A DNA stretch of 64,000 nt, taken from NCBI GenBank assembly GCA_028724585.1, contig JAQYCQ010000021.1:26852-90851 (forward strand), given 5' to 3'. Of the stretch, positions 44,005-51,914 are shown one piece after another; within the stretch, counting starts at the first letter, position 1, and each line of letters starts with the position of its first letter. This stretch comes from Bacillota bacterium. Lineage in GTDB: Bacteria > Bacillota > Clostridia > Peptostreptococcales > Anaerovoracaceae. Under the pieces are notes generated by a model. The model was not told where the DNA came from. It was given only the letters and a program-made list of their open reading frames with translations, and did no database searches. Made by a program: the position numbers and the translations under genes.

Positions 44005-44098
44005 GATTCGTTCAGAGCTGTCGTATGGATAGAGTTTGAACGAAAATTTTTCAAAAAGCTGTCGTTCAACAACAGTCGCGAGAGGGGTTTGAACGAAA
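44005..44098 (-). repeat. Double-hairpin element, copy B (inverted)
   Basis: Reverse complement of copy A in architecture: arms and the CAGCTTTTT spacer start match, while both loops differ. Arms on the plus strand are TTCGTTCA (44007-44014) / TTGAACGAA (44036-44044) and TCGTTCAA (44062-44069) / TTGAACGAA (44089-44097). Between copies A and B is about 150 bp of unremarkable AT-rich sequence. Confidence 0.72.
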
Positions 44099-44111
44099 CC
44101 GCGGAAAATGC

Positions 44112-44145
44112 GTCAGCTCTGCTGACGGAGGCCCGCGGAGCGGGC
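44112..44145 (+). repeat. Bipartite palindromic repeat, left of the PD-(D/E)XK-like gene
   Basis: GTCAGC-TCT-GCTGAC (44112-44126), GGAG, GCCCGC-GGA-GCGGGC (44131-44145). Differs from the copy at 45197-45230 by one base. Confidence 0.8.
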
Positions 44146-44277
44146 GCAGGATGTAACACTGCGGACTTAATGATTAGTTGGAGTATGAATTTTGACGGGT
44201 AAACTGTATAGAAAAAGATATTAACATTTTATGTAAAAAGACTTTTCTTGAGCTCGGATCAGGTGTAAAATACCTTT

Positions 44278-45081
44278 ATGGAAAATATTAACAATATAAT
44301 CGATGATATGATCGTAAAAGAGCGCCGGGTTCTTAGGCGCGGAATGAAAAACAGCCAGCACAGACCTTCTGGAAGGCTCAGGGCTGATCTTTCGAAAAAT
44401 AACATTTATCGTTCGATCAAGAATGGCGATAAGTGGAAGGCAATTTCGTACAATGACAATCGCGCTGCTGCCCAAAGGAAGTATATGATGGCCAGGGCGA
44501 TGTGCCAATCGGCGAGTGAAAACATCGATGCGCTGAGCAGGTGCAGGGAGATCCTGAAGGATTTTACTCCGACCAATGCGGATGATCTGAACAGATCGCT
44601 GTCGGCGGCGTACAGGCTGGAGTCGGATGATCCGATCTTCAAAGAGCTGGGATTCGATGTGCCGGGGATCTGGATGAACGAGGACTATCCGCATAATGAA
44701 CTCTACGAGGAAGATAAGGTGCATACGACAGCCAGCGGTGTAAAAGTCCGTTCGCGCGCGGAGGTGATAATTGCGAACGAACTGACCACCCTGAGGAAAA
44801 ATTTTCTCTACGAGAAGGAACTGGTTATAAATGGAATACCGTATTATCCTGACTTTACGATTCTGCTTCCGGAAACGAATGAGATCCGTTACATCGAGCA
44901 TTTTGGGATGATGGATAATCCCAAATACGCGAATCACTTTCTCGTCAAAAACAGCGCGTATATTTCCGCAGGAATAATGCCTTATCACGATATTCTGTAC
45001 ACCTTTGACGGTAAGGGACACAGCCTGAATGCGCAGGAAATACATGAGCTGCTGTGTTGGTTTTTCGGGATACCTGTCTGA
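44278..45081 (+). CDS. PD-(D/E)XK nuclease-like hypothetical protein
   Basis: 267 residues. The N-terminal half is helical and basic (about 1-130). The C-terminal half has KVRSRAEVIIANELTTLRKNFLYEKELVINGIPYYPDFTILLPETNEIRYIEHFGMMDNPKYANHF, a pattern like PD-(D/E)XK folds: Glu of RSRAEVIIA, PD of YYPDFTI and a downstream E-x-H in place of E-x-K. Nuclease activity is inference. Related proteins in Clostridia share WEHFGMMDNPxY-type ends and are uncharacterised. No Shine-Dalgarno is visible; TAAAAT (44266-44271) lies 7 nt before the ATG, so the message may be leaderless. It is bracketed by direct repeats. Confidence 0.6.
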   Translation: MENINNIIDDMIVKERRVLRRGMKNSQHRPSGRLRADLSKNNIYRSIKNGDKWKAISYNDNRAAAQRKYMMARAMCQSASENIDALSRCREILKDFTPTNADDLNRSLSAAYRLESDDPIFKELGFDVPGIWMNEDYPHNELYEEDKVHTTASGVKVRSRAEVIIANELTTLRKNFLYEKELVINGIPYYPDFTILLPETNEIRYIEHFGMMDNPKYANHFLVKNSAYISAGIMPYHDILYTFDGKGHSLNAQEIHELLCWFFGIPV

Positions 45082-45129
45082 GTTCTGCGGTCATTCGGCG
45101 GATCTCGTGGACTGACCTCGGGGTGCTTT

Positions 45130-45164
45130 GCGGCGGAAAGCGGATCTGATGCATGCCGCCGGGC
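45130..45164 (+). repeat. Direct repeat copy 2 (GCGGCGGAAAGC type)
   Basis: GCGGCGGAAAGCGGATCTG at the left and GCCGCCGGGC at the right match the copy at 43268-43304 with scattered changes. Confidence 0.6.
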
Positions 45165-45196
45165 CATTGTGCCGAACTCCGCAATCTGCAGGCTAC

Positions 45197-45230
45197 GTCA
45201 GCTCCGCTGACGGAGGCCCGCGGAGCGGGC
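45197..45230 (+). repeat. Bipartite palindromic repeat, right of the PD-(D/E)XK-like gene
   Basis: Exact GTCAGCTCCGCTGAC (45197-45211), GGAG, GCCCGC-GGA-GCGGGC (45216-45230). Same orientation and composition as 44112-44145. Confidence 0.85.
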
Positions 45231-45274
45231 GCAAAAACCGGGCGGCATGCGGAAAGCTGAAAATATGAAACAAC

Positions 45275-45297
45275 GCGGCTTTGAGGCCGCTTTTTTT
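45275..45297 (+). terminator. Terminator after the PD-(D/E)XK-like gene
   Basis: GCGGC / GCCGC stem with loop TTTGAG, followed by seven T. A TATACT (45313-45318) just after it is a possible -10 for the metallopeptidase gene. Confidence 0.8.
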
Positions 45298-45386
45298 ATC
45301 CGGCTCTTGTAGTATACTGTAGCAATAAGCGCGGAAGGCGGAGATGGTGTATTGAGGAAAGCCGGCCGCGCTAAGCTGGAGGAATC

Positions 45387-45941
45387 ATGGAAGAGATAAA
45401 GATAAAATTTTCTAACAGGAAGACGCTGGGGCTGACGGTCGACAGCAAAGGTGTGACCGTGCGGGCGCCCTACGGGACAGACCAGCAGAAGATAGACGCT
45501 TTCGTGAGTAGGAACACTGACTGGATAGAAAAGAACCTCAGGAAAATGGAAGAGCGGCGCCAGTCGCTGGGCGAAGTGAAAAAGCTGACCCGCGAAGAGC
45601 TGGAGGAGCTGGCTGACAGAGCTGTGGAATATATTCCGCAGCGGGTCGCCCACTATGCCGCAAAGTTGGGCGTGACCTACGGAAGGATAACGATACGCAA
45701 CCAGAAAACACGATGGGGAAGCTGCTCTTCGAAGGGAAATCTCAATTTCAACTGCCTGCTGATGCTGACGCCGCCGGAGGTCATAGACGCGGTAGTAGTT
45801 CACGAGCTCTGCCACAGGAAGGTAATGAACCATTCGGCAGCCTTCTATAAAGAGCTGCACAGGGTGTATCCGGATTATGACCGCTGCGACCGCTGGCTCA
45901 AAGAGCACGGACCGGCAGTGATGGCCCGCATGCTCGGTTAG
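45387..45941 (+). CDS. YgjP-like (M48/SprT-type) metallopeptidase
   Basis: 184 residues of the YgjP/DUF45 family. The zinc motif HELCH lies in IDAVVVHELCHRKVMNHSAAFYKELHRVYPDY, and RITIRNQKTRWGSCSSKGNLNFNCLLMLTPPEVI is the conserved region before it. Predicted soluble metalloprotease; substrates are unknown, though the family is often near DNA-processing genes. RBS CTGGAGG precedes the ATG. Confidence 0.88.
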   Translation: MEEIKIKFSNRKTLGLTVDSKGVTVRAPYGTDQQKIDAFVSRNTDWIEKNLRKMEERRQSLGEVKKLTREELEELADRAVEYIPQRVAHYAAKLGVTYGRITIRNQKTRWGSCSSKGNLNFNCLLMLTPPEVIDAVVVHELCHRKVMNHSAAFYKELHRVYPDYDRCDRWLKEHGPAVMARMLG

Positions 45942-45949
45942 CCGCTGTA

Positions 45950-45978
45950 TTGCAAGCGCGCAGGGAAAACGTTAAAAT
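45950..45978 (+). promoter_or_regulatory. Promoter of the second cobalamin operon
   Basis: TTGCAA (45950-45955), 17 bp, TAAAAT (45973-45978). The leader of about 94 nt shows no B12-box-like sequence. Confidence 0.6.
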
Positions 45979-46078
45979 TAGATGATAGAGAACGTTTACG
46001 GAGGGATCGGGGCAGGTCCGCGGACGGACACGGACGTAAGGAACAGCCCGGATTTAAGATAGAGAACGGAGAATCATC

Positions 46079-47446
46079 ATGAAGCTCGACAGACCCAGAC
46101 TGATAATAGCAGGTACGGGAAGCGGCAGCGGCAAGACGACCGTGACAGCCGGCATCCTCCGCTGCCTGCGCGACAGAGGCATAAAGACAGCGTCTTTCAA
46201 ATGCGGACCGGATTACATAGACCCTATGTTCCATTCCAGGATCACCGGGCGGCCCGGCGGCACCCTGGATCCTTTCTTCTGCGGAAGGGATACCCTGAAA
46301 TATATCATGGCCTATGAGTCGGCGGACTGCGACATGGCTGTGGCAGAAGGCGTCATGGGCTATTACGACGGCATAGGCTTCAGCTCGGAGGCATCGACCT
46401 ACGATGTGGCACGGGCTGTGGAAGCTCCCGCCCTGCTGGTGGTAGGCTGTAAAGGCATGGGAGCATCGGCTGAAGCAGTGCTCAAGGGCTTCCTCGAGTA
46501 CGCGGAGGGCGACAGCATGATCCGCGGAGTGATCTTCAACAACATCTCCTCCAGGCTGGCCCCGAAAGCGATAGAGACCGCCGAAAAAATGGGCATCAGG
46601 GTCTACGGCTATCTGCCCCCGGACAGGCGCCTGACTCTGGAGAGCCGCCATCTGGGACTTGTGACAGCCGGCGAGGTCAAGAATTTCGATGAAAAGGTGC
46701 GCCTGCTGGCTTCCACGCTGGAGAAGACGATAGATATAGACGGGATCATAGAGATGGCCCGGGGCGCGAAAAGCCTGGAATTCGAAGCGCCGGCGGAGCT
46801 GGCGCCTGAGCCTTTCGCTCAGGGGACCCGCATAGCTGTATCCAGAGACCGGGCCTTCAATTTCATATACAGGGAAAACATAGAAATGCTGCAGCGCATG
46901 GGCTGCGAGGTGGTATTTTTCAGCCCGGTCGACGATAACCGCCTGCCGAAAAATATAGACGGACTTATGCTTTCAGGAGGCTATCCCGAGATCTATGCCG
47001 GCAGCCTCAGCATAAACGAGAGCATGAGGGAATCTATCAGGAGCGCTGTAGAAAACGGTCTTCCGACTATAGCGGAATGCGGAGGCTTCATGTATCTGCA
47101 CAGCATTCTCGAAGGCCAGGACGGCGCGAGATACCCCATGGCCGGTATAATCGAAGGGAGCTGCGCAGACTCTGGAGCGCTCGGGCGCTTCGGCTATGTG
47201 ACCCTGACAGCTAAAAAGGACGGGCTTCTGGGACCTGCGGGCTCTAAGATGAAAGCCCACGAATTCCATTACTGGGATTCCACGTCTCCGGGAGACGAAT
47301 TCGAGGCTGTCAAGCCTGACGGAAGCAGACGCTGGACCTGCGGCTTCCACACAGAGACTATGTACGCGGGTTTTCCGCATTTCCATTTCGCGAGCTGCCC
47401 TGAGGCATGCAGGAGATTTGTCCTTAAATGTATGAAGAAGAATTAA
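46079..47446 (+). CDS. cbiA: Cobyrinate a,c-diamide synthase
   Basis: 455 residues. ATP-dependent amidotransferase that amidates the a and c side chains of cobyrinate. N-terminal dethiobiotin-synthase-like ATPase domain (IIAGTGSGSGKTTVTAGILRCLRDRGIKTASFKCGPDYIDPMFH; VAEGVMGYYDG) and C-terminal type 1 glutaminase domain with nucleophile Cys in AECGGFMYLH and a HEFHYWDS His region. It begins the operon that finishes the corrin side chains; cobT overlaps its 3' end by 19 bp. Confidence 0.95.
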   Translation: MKLDRPRLIIAGTGSGSGKTTVTAGILRCLRDRGIKTASFKCGPDYIDPMFHSRITGRPGGTLDPFFCGRDTLKYIMAYESADCDMAVAEGVMGYYDGIGFSSEASTYDVARAVEAPALLVVGCKGMGASAEAVLKGFLEYAEGDSMIRGVIFNNISSRLAPKAIETAEKMGIRVYGYLPPDRRLTLESRHLGLVTAGEVKNFDEKVRLLASTLEKTIDIDGIIEMARGAKSLEFEAPAELAPEPFAQGTRIAVSRDRAFNFIYRENIEMLQRMGCEVVFFSPVDDNRLPKNIDGLMLSGGYPEIYAGSLSINESMRESIRSAVENGLPTIAECGGFMYLHSILEGQDGARYPMAGIIEGSCADSGALGRFGYVTLTAKKDGLLGPAGSKMKAHEFHYWDSTSPGDEFEAVKPDGSRRWTCGFHTETMYAGFPHFHFASCPEACRRFVLKCMKKN

Positions 47447-48501
47447 TAAAGACGACCGCTCGCGCGGTCAGCCCGGCGGAAGCAGCGGCGGCCGAATGCC
47501 GGCGCAGATGGGACGCGCTTGCCAAACCGATAGACGGCCTGGGAAAGTTCGAGAAGATCATCGCTAAGATAGCGGCCGCCGAAGGCACGCCGGATATCAA
47601 GGTCGAAAAGCGCGCTGCCGTGATCATGTGCGCTGACAACGGAGTGACCGAAGAAGGAGTTACCCAGACGGACAGGTCTGTCACCAGAAAGGTCGCGGAA
47701 GCCATAGTTAAGGGAAATTCCACTGTTAACGTACTGGCGGCGGCCGCCGGCACCGATGCCTTCGCTGTGGATATGGGCATAGATACTGACCAGCCTGTTC
47801 AGGGGACCGCCTTCCACAGTATGGGCAGGGCGACGGGAAATATTGCCCAGGGACCGGCCATGTTACGCGAGACAGCCTGCCGGGCTGTGCTGGCGGGAGT
47901 GGAAACAGTCAGGGAAATGGCAGGCCGCGGATACCAGATGCTGGCCGCCGGCGAGATGGGCATAGGAAACACGACCCCATCGTCAGCCATATTATCGGCG
48001 CTTTTCCAACTGGATCCGGCTCAGGTCACAGGACGGGGAGCCGGCCTTGATGACCAGTCCTACAGGCGCAAGATAGAAGTCGTAAGGAAGGCTATAGAGG
48101 TGAATAAAGCTGATATCAGCGACCCGGTCGATGTGCTCTCTAAGCTGGGCGGATTTGACATAGCCGGCATGACAGGTCTGTATATAGGCGGCGCTGTTTA
48201 CAGGGTTCCGGTCGTCGTGGACGGCCTGATCTCGGGCGTTTCAGCCCTGCTGGCTCAGAGGATCTGTCCGCTTTCCGCGGGTTACATGATCGCTTCGCAT
48301 ATAGGGCGGGAGCCGGCGGCAAAAATGCTGATGAAGGAGTTGGGCCTGGATCCAGTGATAGACGGCGATATGGCTCTGGGCGAAGCGACAGGGGCTGTCA
48401 TGCTCTTCCCTCTGCTGGACTGCGCTGTCAACCTTTACAGAAACGGCGAGTCCTTCGGGGATATAGCGATGGAGGCCTACGAAAGGTTTGATAAGAAATG
48501 A
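47428..48501 (+). CDS. cobT: Nicotinate-nucleotide-dimethylbenzimidazole phosphoribosyltransferase
   Basis: 357 residues. CobT makes alpha-ribazole phosphate from the lower-ligand base and nicotinate mononucleotide. Signatures are LAKPIDGLGKFEKIIAKIA, VIMCADNGVTEEGVTQTDRSVT, AAGEMGIGNTTPSSAI and the catalytic Glu region DGDMALGEATGAVMLFPLLD. AGGAG lies 12 nt upstream of the ATG, within cbiA. Downstream cobU starts on the last base pairs of its stop. Confidence 0.95.
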   Translation: MYEEELIKTTARAVSPAEAAAAECRRRWDALAKPIDGLGKFEKIIAKIAAAEGTPDIKVEKRAAVIMCADNGVTEEGVTQTDRSVTRKVAEAIVKGNSTVNVLAAAAGTDAFAVDMGIDTDQPVQGTAFHSMGRATGNIAQGPAMLRETACRAVLAGVETVREMAGRGYQMLAAGEMGIGNTTPSSAILSALFQLDPAQVTGRGAGLDDQSYRRKIEVVRKAIEVNKADISDPVDVLSKLGGFDIAGMTGLYIGGAVYRVPVVVDGLISGVSALLAQRICPLSAGYMIASHIGREPAAKMLMKELGLDPVIDGDMALGEATGAVMLFPLLDCAVNLYRNGESFGDIAMEAYERFDKK

Positions 48502-49121
48502 GGCTCTTCGTAACAGGCGGAAGCGCCAGCGGAAAATCCGAGTATGCCGGCCGCTCAGCCGAAGCCCTGGCTGGAGATCGGCCGGTCCTGTATATAGCGA
48601 CTTTAGCCGACAGGAGCGAGGAGTCGAGGAAGCGGGTGGCCCGTCATGAAGCGCTGAGACGAGACGGCGCGGCTGATTACGATGTCGCTGAGTGCTTTTC
48701 CCTGGCGGACCTGGAGGAGCTCGGCGGCAGGCGGCCGGTCCGCTTTCCTTACGGCGCAGTGCTCTTCGACAGTATAGACGGCTTCACGGCGGATGTGATG
48801 TTCGGGATGGCGCCGGATTTCTCCGGCCCGGAGGATTTCCAGCCGGACTCGTACGCGGAGCGTTCGGCAGGCGCTATCCTGGAGATATCATCCCTTCTGG
48901 CTGAGCACGCCGTTTTCGTCATCGACGACATCTTTCGCGACGGGGGAAGATACGATAAATTTACCAGAGACTACATGAGGTACACAGCCCTTACGGGACG
49001 CAGGATCGCTGAAAAATGCGGGCTGGCGGCGGAAGTGGTCTGCGGCGTCGCGGTGCCGCTGAAAGGCGAGACAGATGAATTTCCTGAGATCGATAGTTAT
49101 AATGCTGTCGCTTTACACTAA
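48498..49121 (+). CDS. cobU: Adenosylcobinamide kinase / GTP:cobinamide-phosphate guanylyltransferase
   Basis: 207 residues. P-loop VTGGSASGKSEYA at the N-terminus, YIATLADRSEESRKRVARHEALR (the guanylylated His region), and GLAAEVVCGVAVPLKGE at the C-terminus. It activates cobinamide for joining to the nucleotide loop. The start ATG overlaps the cobT stop, and the gene overlaps cobS by 47 bp. A longer than usual central loop (RRPVRFPYGAVLFDSIDGFTADVMFGMAPD) is present. Confidence 0.88.
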   Translation: MRLFVTGGSASGKSEYAGRSAEALAGDRPVLYIATLADRSEESRKRVARHEALRRDGAADYDVAECFSLADLEELGGRRPVRFPYGAVLFDSIDGFTADVMFGMAPDFSGPEDFQPDSYAERSAGAILEISSLLAEHAVFVIDDIFRDGGRYDKFTRDYMRYTALTGRRIAEKCGLAAEVVCGVAVPLKGETDEFPEIDSYNAVALH

Positions 49122-49860
49122 AATACCGATGCCCTTCATAGAATGGGACGGAGAAAATAGAAAAAACGTGCTGACCGTGCTCTCGCTGGCGGGCGCGGTT
49201 GCCGGACTTTTTGAGGCGGCATGGGCCTGGCTGGCCTTTTTCCTGGACTTCAAAGCTGCTTTTTACGCGGCGGGAGCATGCCTGATACCCGCGCTGGTGA
49301 CAGGCGGAATCCATATGGACGGCTTGTCCGACACGGAGGACGCCCGGGCCTCCCACGCCGGCCCTGAGAGGAGACAGCAGATCCTGGCCGATCCGCATAT
49401 GGGAGCCTTCGGCGCTCTGGCCATAGTCCTTTATGAGCTGTTCTGCTTTGCCCTGTACTGGACTATATATGACTCGGGAGCATCGGGACTGGACTTTTCC
49501 CTGCCCTGGATGCTCTTTGCGGTATTTACCGCTTCGAGGGCCATGGCCCAGCTGGGCATAGCGACTATAAAGCCGGCCCGGGATGAAGGCATGCTCTACA
49601 CCTTTTCATCGGTGACGAACAAACCTGCCATGATCGCGGTAAGCCTGGCAGTATTGGCGTCCTGCGTCCTGATCCTTGTGTGGGTCCAGGGCCTTCCGGC
49701 TCTGCTCTGCGGGGCGGCGCTCGTCCTGCTCTTCCTGTATTTCAGGCACATGGCGGTCAGGGAATTCGGCGGCATCTCGGGAGATCTCTGCGGCTGGATC
49801 ATAGAAATGACCATCCCGGTGATGCTCACCGCGGCAGCTGTCGCCATAAGGCTGGTATAG
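49075..49860 (+). CDS. cobS: Adenosylcobinamide-GDP ribazoletransferase (cobalamin synthase)
   Basis: 261-residue membrane enzyme that joins GDP-cobinamide to alpha-ribazole(-phosphate). The metal-binding motif is GGIHMDGLSDTEDARASHAGPERRQQILADPHMGAFG, with DA where most homologues have DG. Start MNFLRSIVIMLSLYTKIPMPF matches the family N-terminus, so I keep the 49075 start despite the long overlap; AAAGGCGAG is its ribosome site. Several membrane segments follow. Confidence 0.93.
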   Translation: MNFLRSIVIMLSLYTKIPMPFIEWDGENRKNVLTVLSLAGAVAGLFEAAWAWLAFFLDFKAAFYAAGACLIPALVTGGIHMDGLSDTEDARASHAGPERRQQILADPHMGAFGALAIVLYELFCFALYWTIYDSGASGLDFSLPWMLFAVFTASRAMAQLGIATIKPARDEGMLYTFSSVTNKPAMIAVSLAVLASCVLILVWVQGLPALLCGAALVLLFLYFRHMAVREFGGISGDLCGWIIEMTIPVMLTAAAVAIRLV

Positions 49861-49869
49861 GAGGCGGAG

Positions 49870-50229
49870 ATGGAGTTCATAACCGGCGGGGCTTTTCAGG
49901 GAAAGCTCGAATACGCATTAAAAAAATACGGACCTGATGTCAGCTCCGCTGACGCTGCGGCGGCCTCTGCCGACCGGCTGGCCGCCTGCAAAATAGTCTA
50001 CAATCTGCAGGATTACATTCGGGAGCATCAGCTGGACGGAGCCTGCTTCCTCCCTGAATTCCGGGAGGACGCCGTCATCATCTGCGATGAGGTGGGAAGC
50101 GGCGTGATCCCTATGGAAAAAGAAGAAAGGGAGTACAGGGAGGCGGTAGGCAGGGCCTGCTGCGCTCTGGCTGAAAAGGCTGACTCTGTGACAGTAGTCA
50201 GATATGGGATAGCGAGGAGGATAAAGTGA
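49870..50229 (+). CDS. Short CobU-like protein containing a repeat-encoded segment
   Basis: 119 residues. It resembles a shortened CobU: MEFITGGAFQGKLEYALKKYG in the P-loop position, although the GxxxxGK(S/T) loop reads GGAFQGKL, then VIICDEVGSGVIPMEKEEREYREAVGRACCALAEKADSVTVVRYGI. The guanylylated His region is missing. Residues 23-28 (DVSSAD) come from a palindromic repeat, followed by an Ala-rich stretch. Such small paralogues occur in clostridial cobalamin clusters, perhaps as a regulatory or partial kinase subunit; that is inference. Flanked tightly by cobS and cobC. Confidence 0.65.
   Translation: MEFITGGAFQGKLEYALKKYGPDVSSADAAAASADRLAACKIVYNLQDYIREHQLDGACFLPEFREDAVIICDEVGSGVIPMEKEEREYREAVGRACCALAEKADSVTVVRYGIARRIK
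49939..49953 (+). repeat. Palindromic repeat inside the CobU-like gene
   Basis: Exact GTCAGCTCCGCTGAC, in frame as DVSSAD. A CGGC-N7-GCCG hairpin follows 4 nt later. Confidence 0.85.
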
Positions 50230-50816
50230 AGAGGCAGATAGTGCTCATCAGGCACGGCGAAACGGCCGGGAATCTGGAAAAGAGATATGTCGGCAGGACT
50301 GACGAGCCCCTTTGCGAAGAAGGCATAGCAGGCATCGAGGCGAAAAAAAGCCAGGGTCTTTACCCGCCCGCGGCGGATGACTCCGTGGTGCTGGTGAGCC
50401 CGATGAAGAGGTGTTCCCAGACTGCTTCTCTCATATATCCTCAGCTGGAACAGATCACGGTAGAAGGCCTGCGTGAGTGCGATTTCGGAAGCTTCGAGTA
50501 CAGGAACTATATCGAGATGGACGGCGATGCTGAATATCAGGCCTGGATAGACAGCGGCGGCAAGCTGCCTTTTCCCGGCGGAGAGAATCCTGATGATTTC
50601 AGGGAAAGATCGAGAAAAGTCTTCAGAAACGCGGTCGAAAGATACAGAGACCGTTCACAGCTGATATTCGTGGTACACGGAGGCACTATCATGTCTGTCA
50701 TGTCTGCTTTCGCAAAGCCGCCCAGGGGATATTTCGATTACAGCGTGGTCAACGGACATGGATTTGTGTGCGGGGTGTCGGAGGGAATTTCAATGCAAGT
50801 GGAAGGTGAGATATGA
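50226..50816 (+). CDS. cobC: Histidine phosphatase (alpha-ribazole phosphatase, CobC-like)
   Basis: 196 residues of the phosphoglycerate-mutase-like family: catalytic IVLIRHGETAGNLEKRYVGRTDEPL, VLVSPMKRCSQTA, LRECDFGSFEY and FVVHGGTIMSVM. In this operon the natural role is dephosphorylation of alpha-ribazole phosphate or of adenosylcobalamin phosphate. The start is GTG at 50226 after AGGAGG (50214-50219), overlapping the previous stop. Confidence 0.88.
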   Translation: MKRQIVLIRHGETAGNLEKRYVGRTDEPLCEEGIAGIEAKKSQGLYPPAADDSVVLVSPMKRCSQTASLIYPQLEQITVEGLRECDFGSFEYRNYIEMDGDAEYQAWIDSGGKLPFPGGENPDDFRERSRKVFRNAVERYRDRSQLIFVVHGGTIMSVMSAFAKPPRGYFDYSVVNGHGFVCGVSEGISMQVEGEI

Positions 50817-51799
50817 CAGGAGCAGCAGAAGCATATATCTGGTACGTATCTATACCATTGATCATAGGATTTATCCTGGACGCTCTCTTCGGGGATCCGC
50901 TCTCTAAGCTTCACCCGGTGGTCATCATCGGCAGACTCATAAGCTTCCTTGAAAAAAGGCTTAATAAAGGCGGAGGGCGTTTTTCCAAGGGAATATTGCT
51001 GGCTGTGATAGTATCGACCTGTTCGGCGGCCGCGGCTTTCTGTATAGTCTGGGCTGCTATCTTTTTGTGCGGAAAAGCAGGCGGCTGCATCGCTTCATCC
51101 CTGCTCTGCTGGGGCATGCTGGCGGCGCGGGGCCTTAAGACAGAATCGACTAAGGTCCAGACTGCGCTGGAGAAAGGCTCTGTGGAGGATGCCCGTTACG
51201 CGGTATCGATGATAGTGGGCCGCGATACCGAAAGGCTTGACGAAAAAGGCATAACAAAAGCCGCGGTGGAGACCGTAGCCGAGAACACATCGGACGGGGT
51301 CACAGCTCCCCTGTTCTGGGCGGCTCTGCTCGGCATGCCCGGCATGTATTTTTACAAGGCGGTAAATACCATGGACTCCATGATAGGCTACAAGAACGAA
51401 AGATACATGCTTTTCGGCCGCTTCGCGGCCCGCCTGGACGATGTCCTGAACTTCATACCGGCCAGATTTTCCGGCTGGCTGATGGTCATAGCAGCGGCTT
51501 TCCTGCCTTACGCTAATGCCGGCGAGGGTCTGAGGATATATAGACGTGACCGTAAGAATTCGCCCAGCCCTAACGCCGGATGCACGGAGGCCGTGACCGC
51601 CGGCGCTCTGGGGATCAGGCTTTTGGGACCTGCCTGGTATTTCGGAAAGCTATATGATAAAAAATATATCGGTGATGATGACAGAGATCCAGAGCCGCAA
51701 GATATAGCCAGGGCCAACGGGCTCATGTACCTGACCTCGGTCATTATGCTCATAGTCTGTGAGATTCCGGCTCTTTTAATACTTGTTCCGACAGGATGA
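50813..51799 (+). CDS. cbiB: Adenosylcobinamide-phosphate synthase
   Basis: 328-residue membrane protein that attaches aminopropanol phosphate to adenosylcobyric acid. Family motifs: FILDALFGDPLSKLHPVVIIGRLISFLEKRLN, ESTKVQ-like TESTKVQTALEKGSVEDARYAVSMIVGRDTERLDEKGITKAAVETVAENTSDGVTAPLFW, AVNTMDSMIGYKNERY and SPNAGCTEA. Overlaps cobC by 4 bp (ATGA). Its amine donor is provided by the CobD half of the next gene. Confidence 0.95.
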   Translation: MTGAAEAYIWYVSIPLIIGFILDALFGDPLSKLHPVVIIGRLISFLEKRLNKGGGRFSKGILLAVIVSTCSAAAAFCIVWAAIFLCGKAGGCIASSLLCWGMLAARGLKTESTKVQTALEKGSVEDARYAVSMIVGRDTERLDEKGITKAAVETVAENTSDGVTAPLFWAALLGMPGMYFYKAVNTMDSMIGYKNERYMLFGRFAARLDDVLNFIPARFSGWLMVIAAAFLPYANAGEGLRIYRRDRKNSPSPNAGCTEAVTAGALGIRLLGPAWYFGKLYDKKYIGDDDRDPEPQDIARANGLMYLTSVIMLIVCEIPALLILVPTG

Positions 51800-51914
51800 A
51801 CTTATGTCCCGGCAGGCTTAGCTGGCATGGACATCTTCTCTGAGCGGCATGAGCCGCGCCGGCTGGAAGTGAAGCCATATATTTTCCAGCCGTCTTTTCT
51901 TTATAAGGTGAACT

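Noticed and set aside
43766..44098. CRISPR-like reading of the repeated TTGAACGA units
   Set aside because: Only four units in two inverted doublets, no regular direct repeat-spacer array and no cas genes.
45942..46078. Cobalamin riboswitch before cbiA
   Set aside because: The leader is too short and no B12-box-like sequence was found.
48850..48875. TACGCGGAGCGTT inside cobU as another palindromic repeat
   Set aside because: Arms are shorter and imperfect, and the encoded YAERSAG fits the normal CobU sequence; probably chance.
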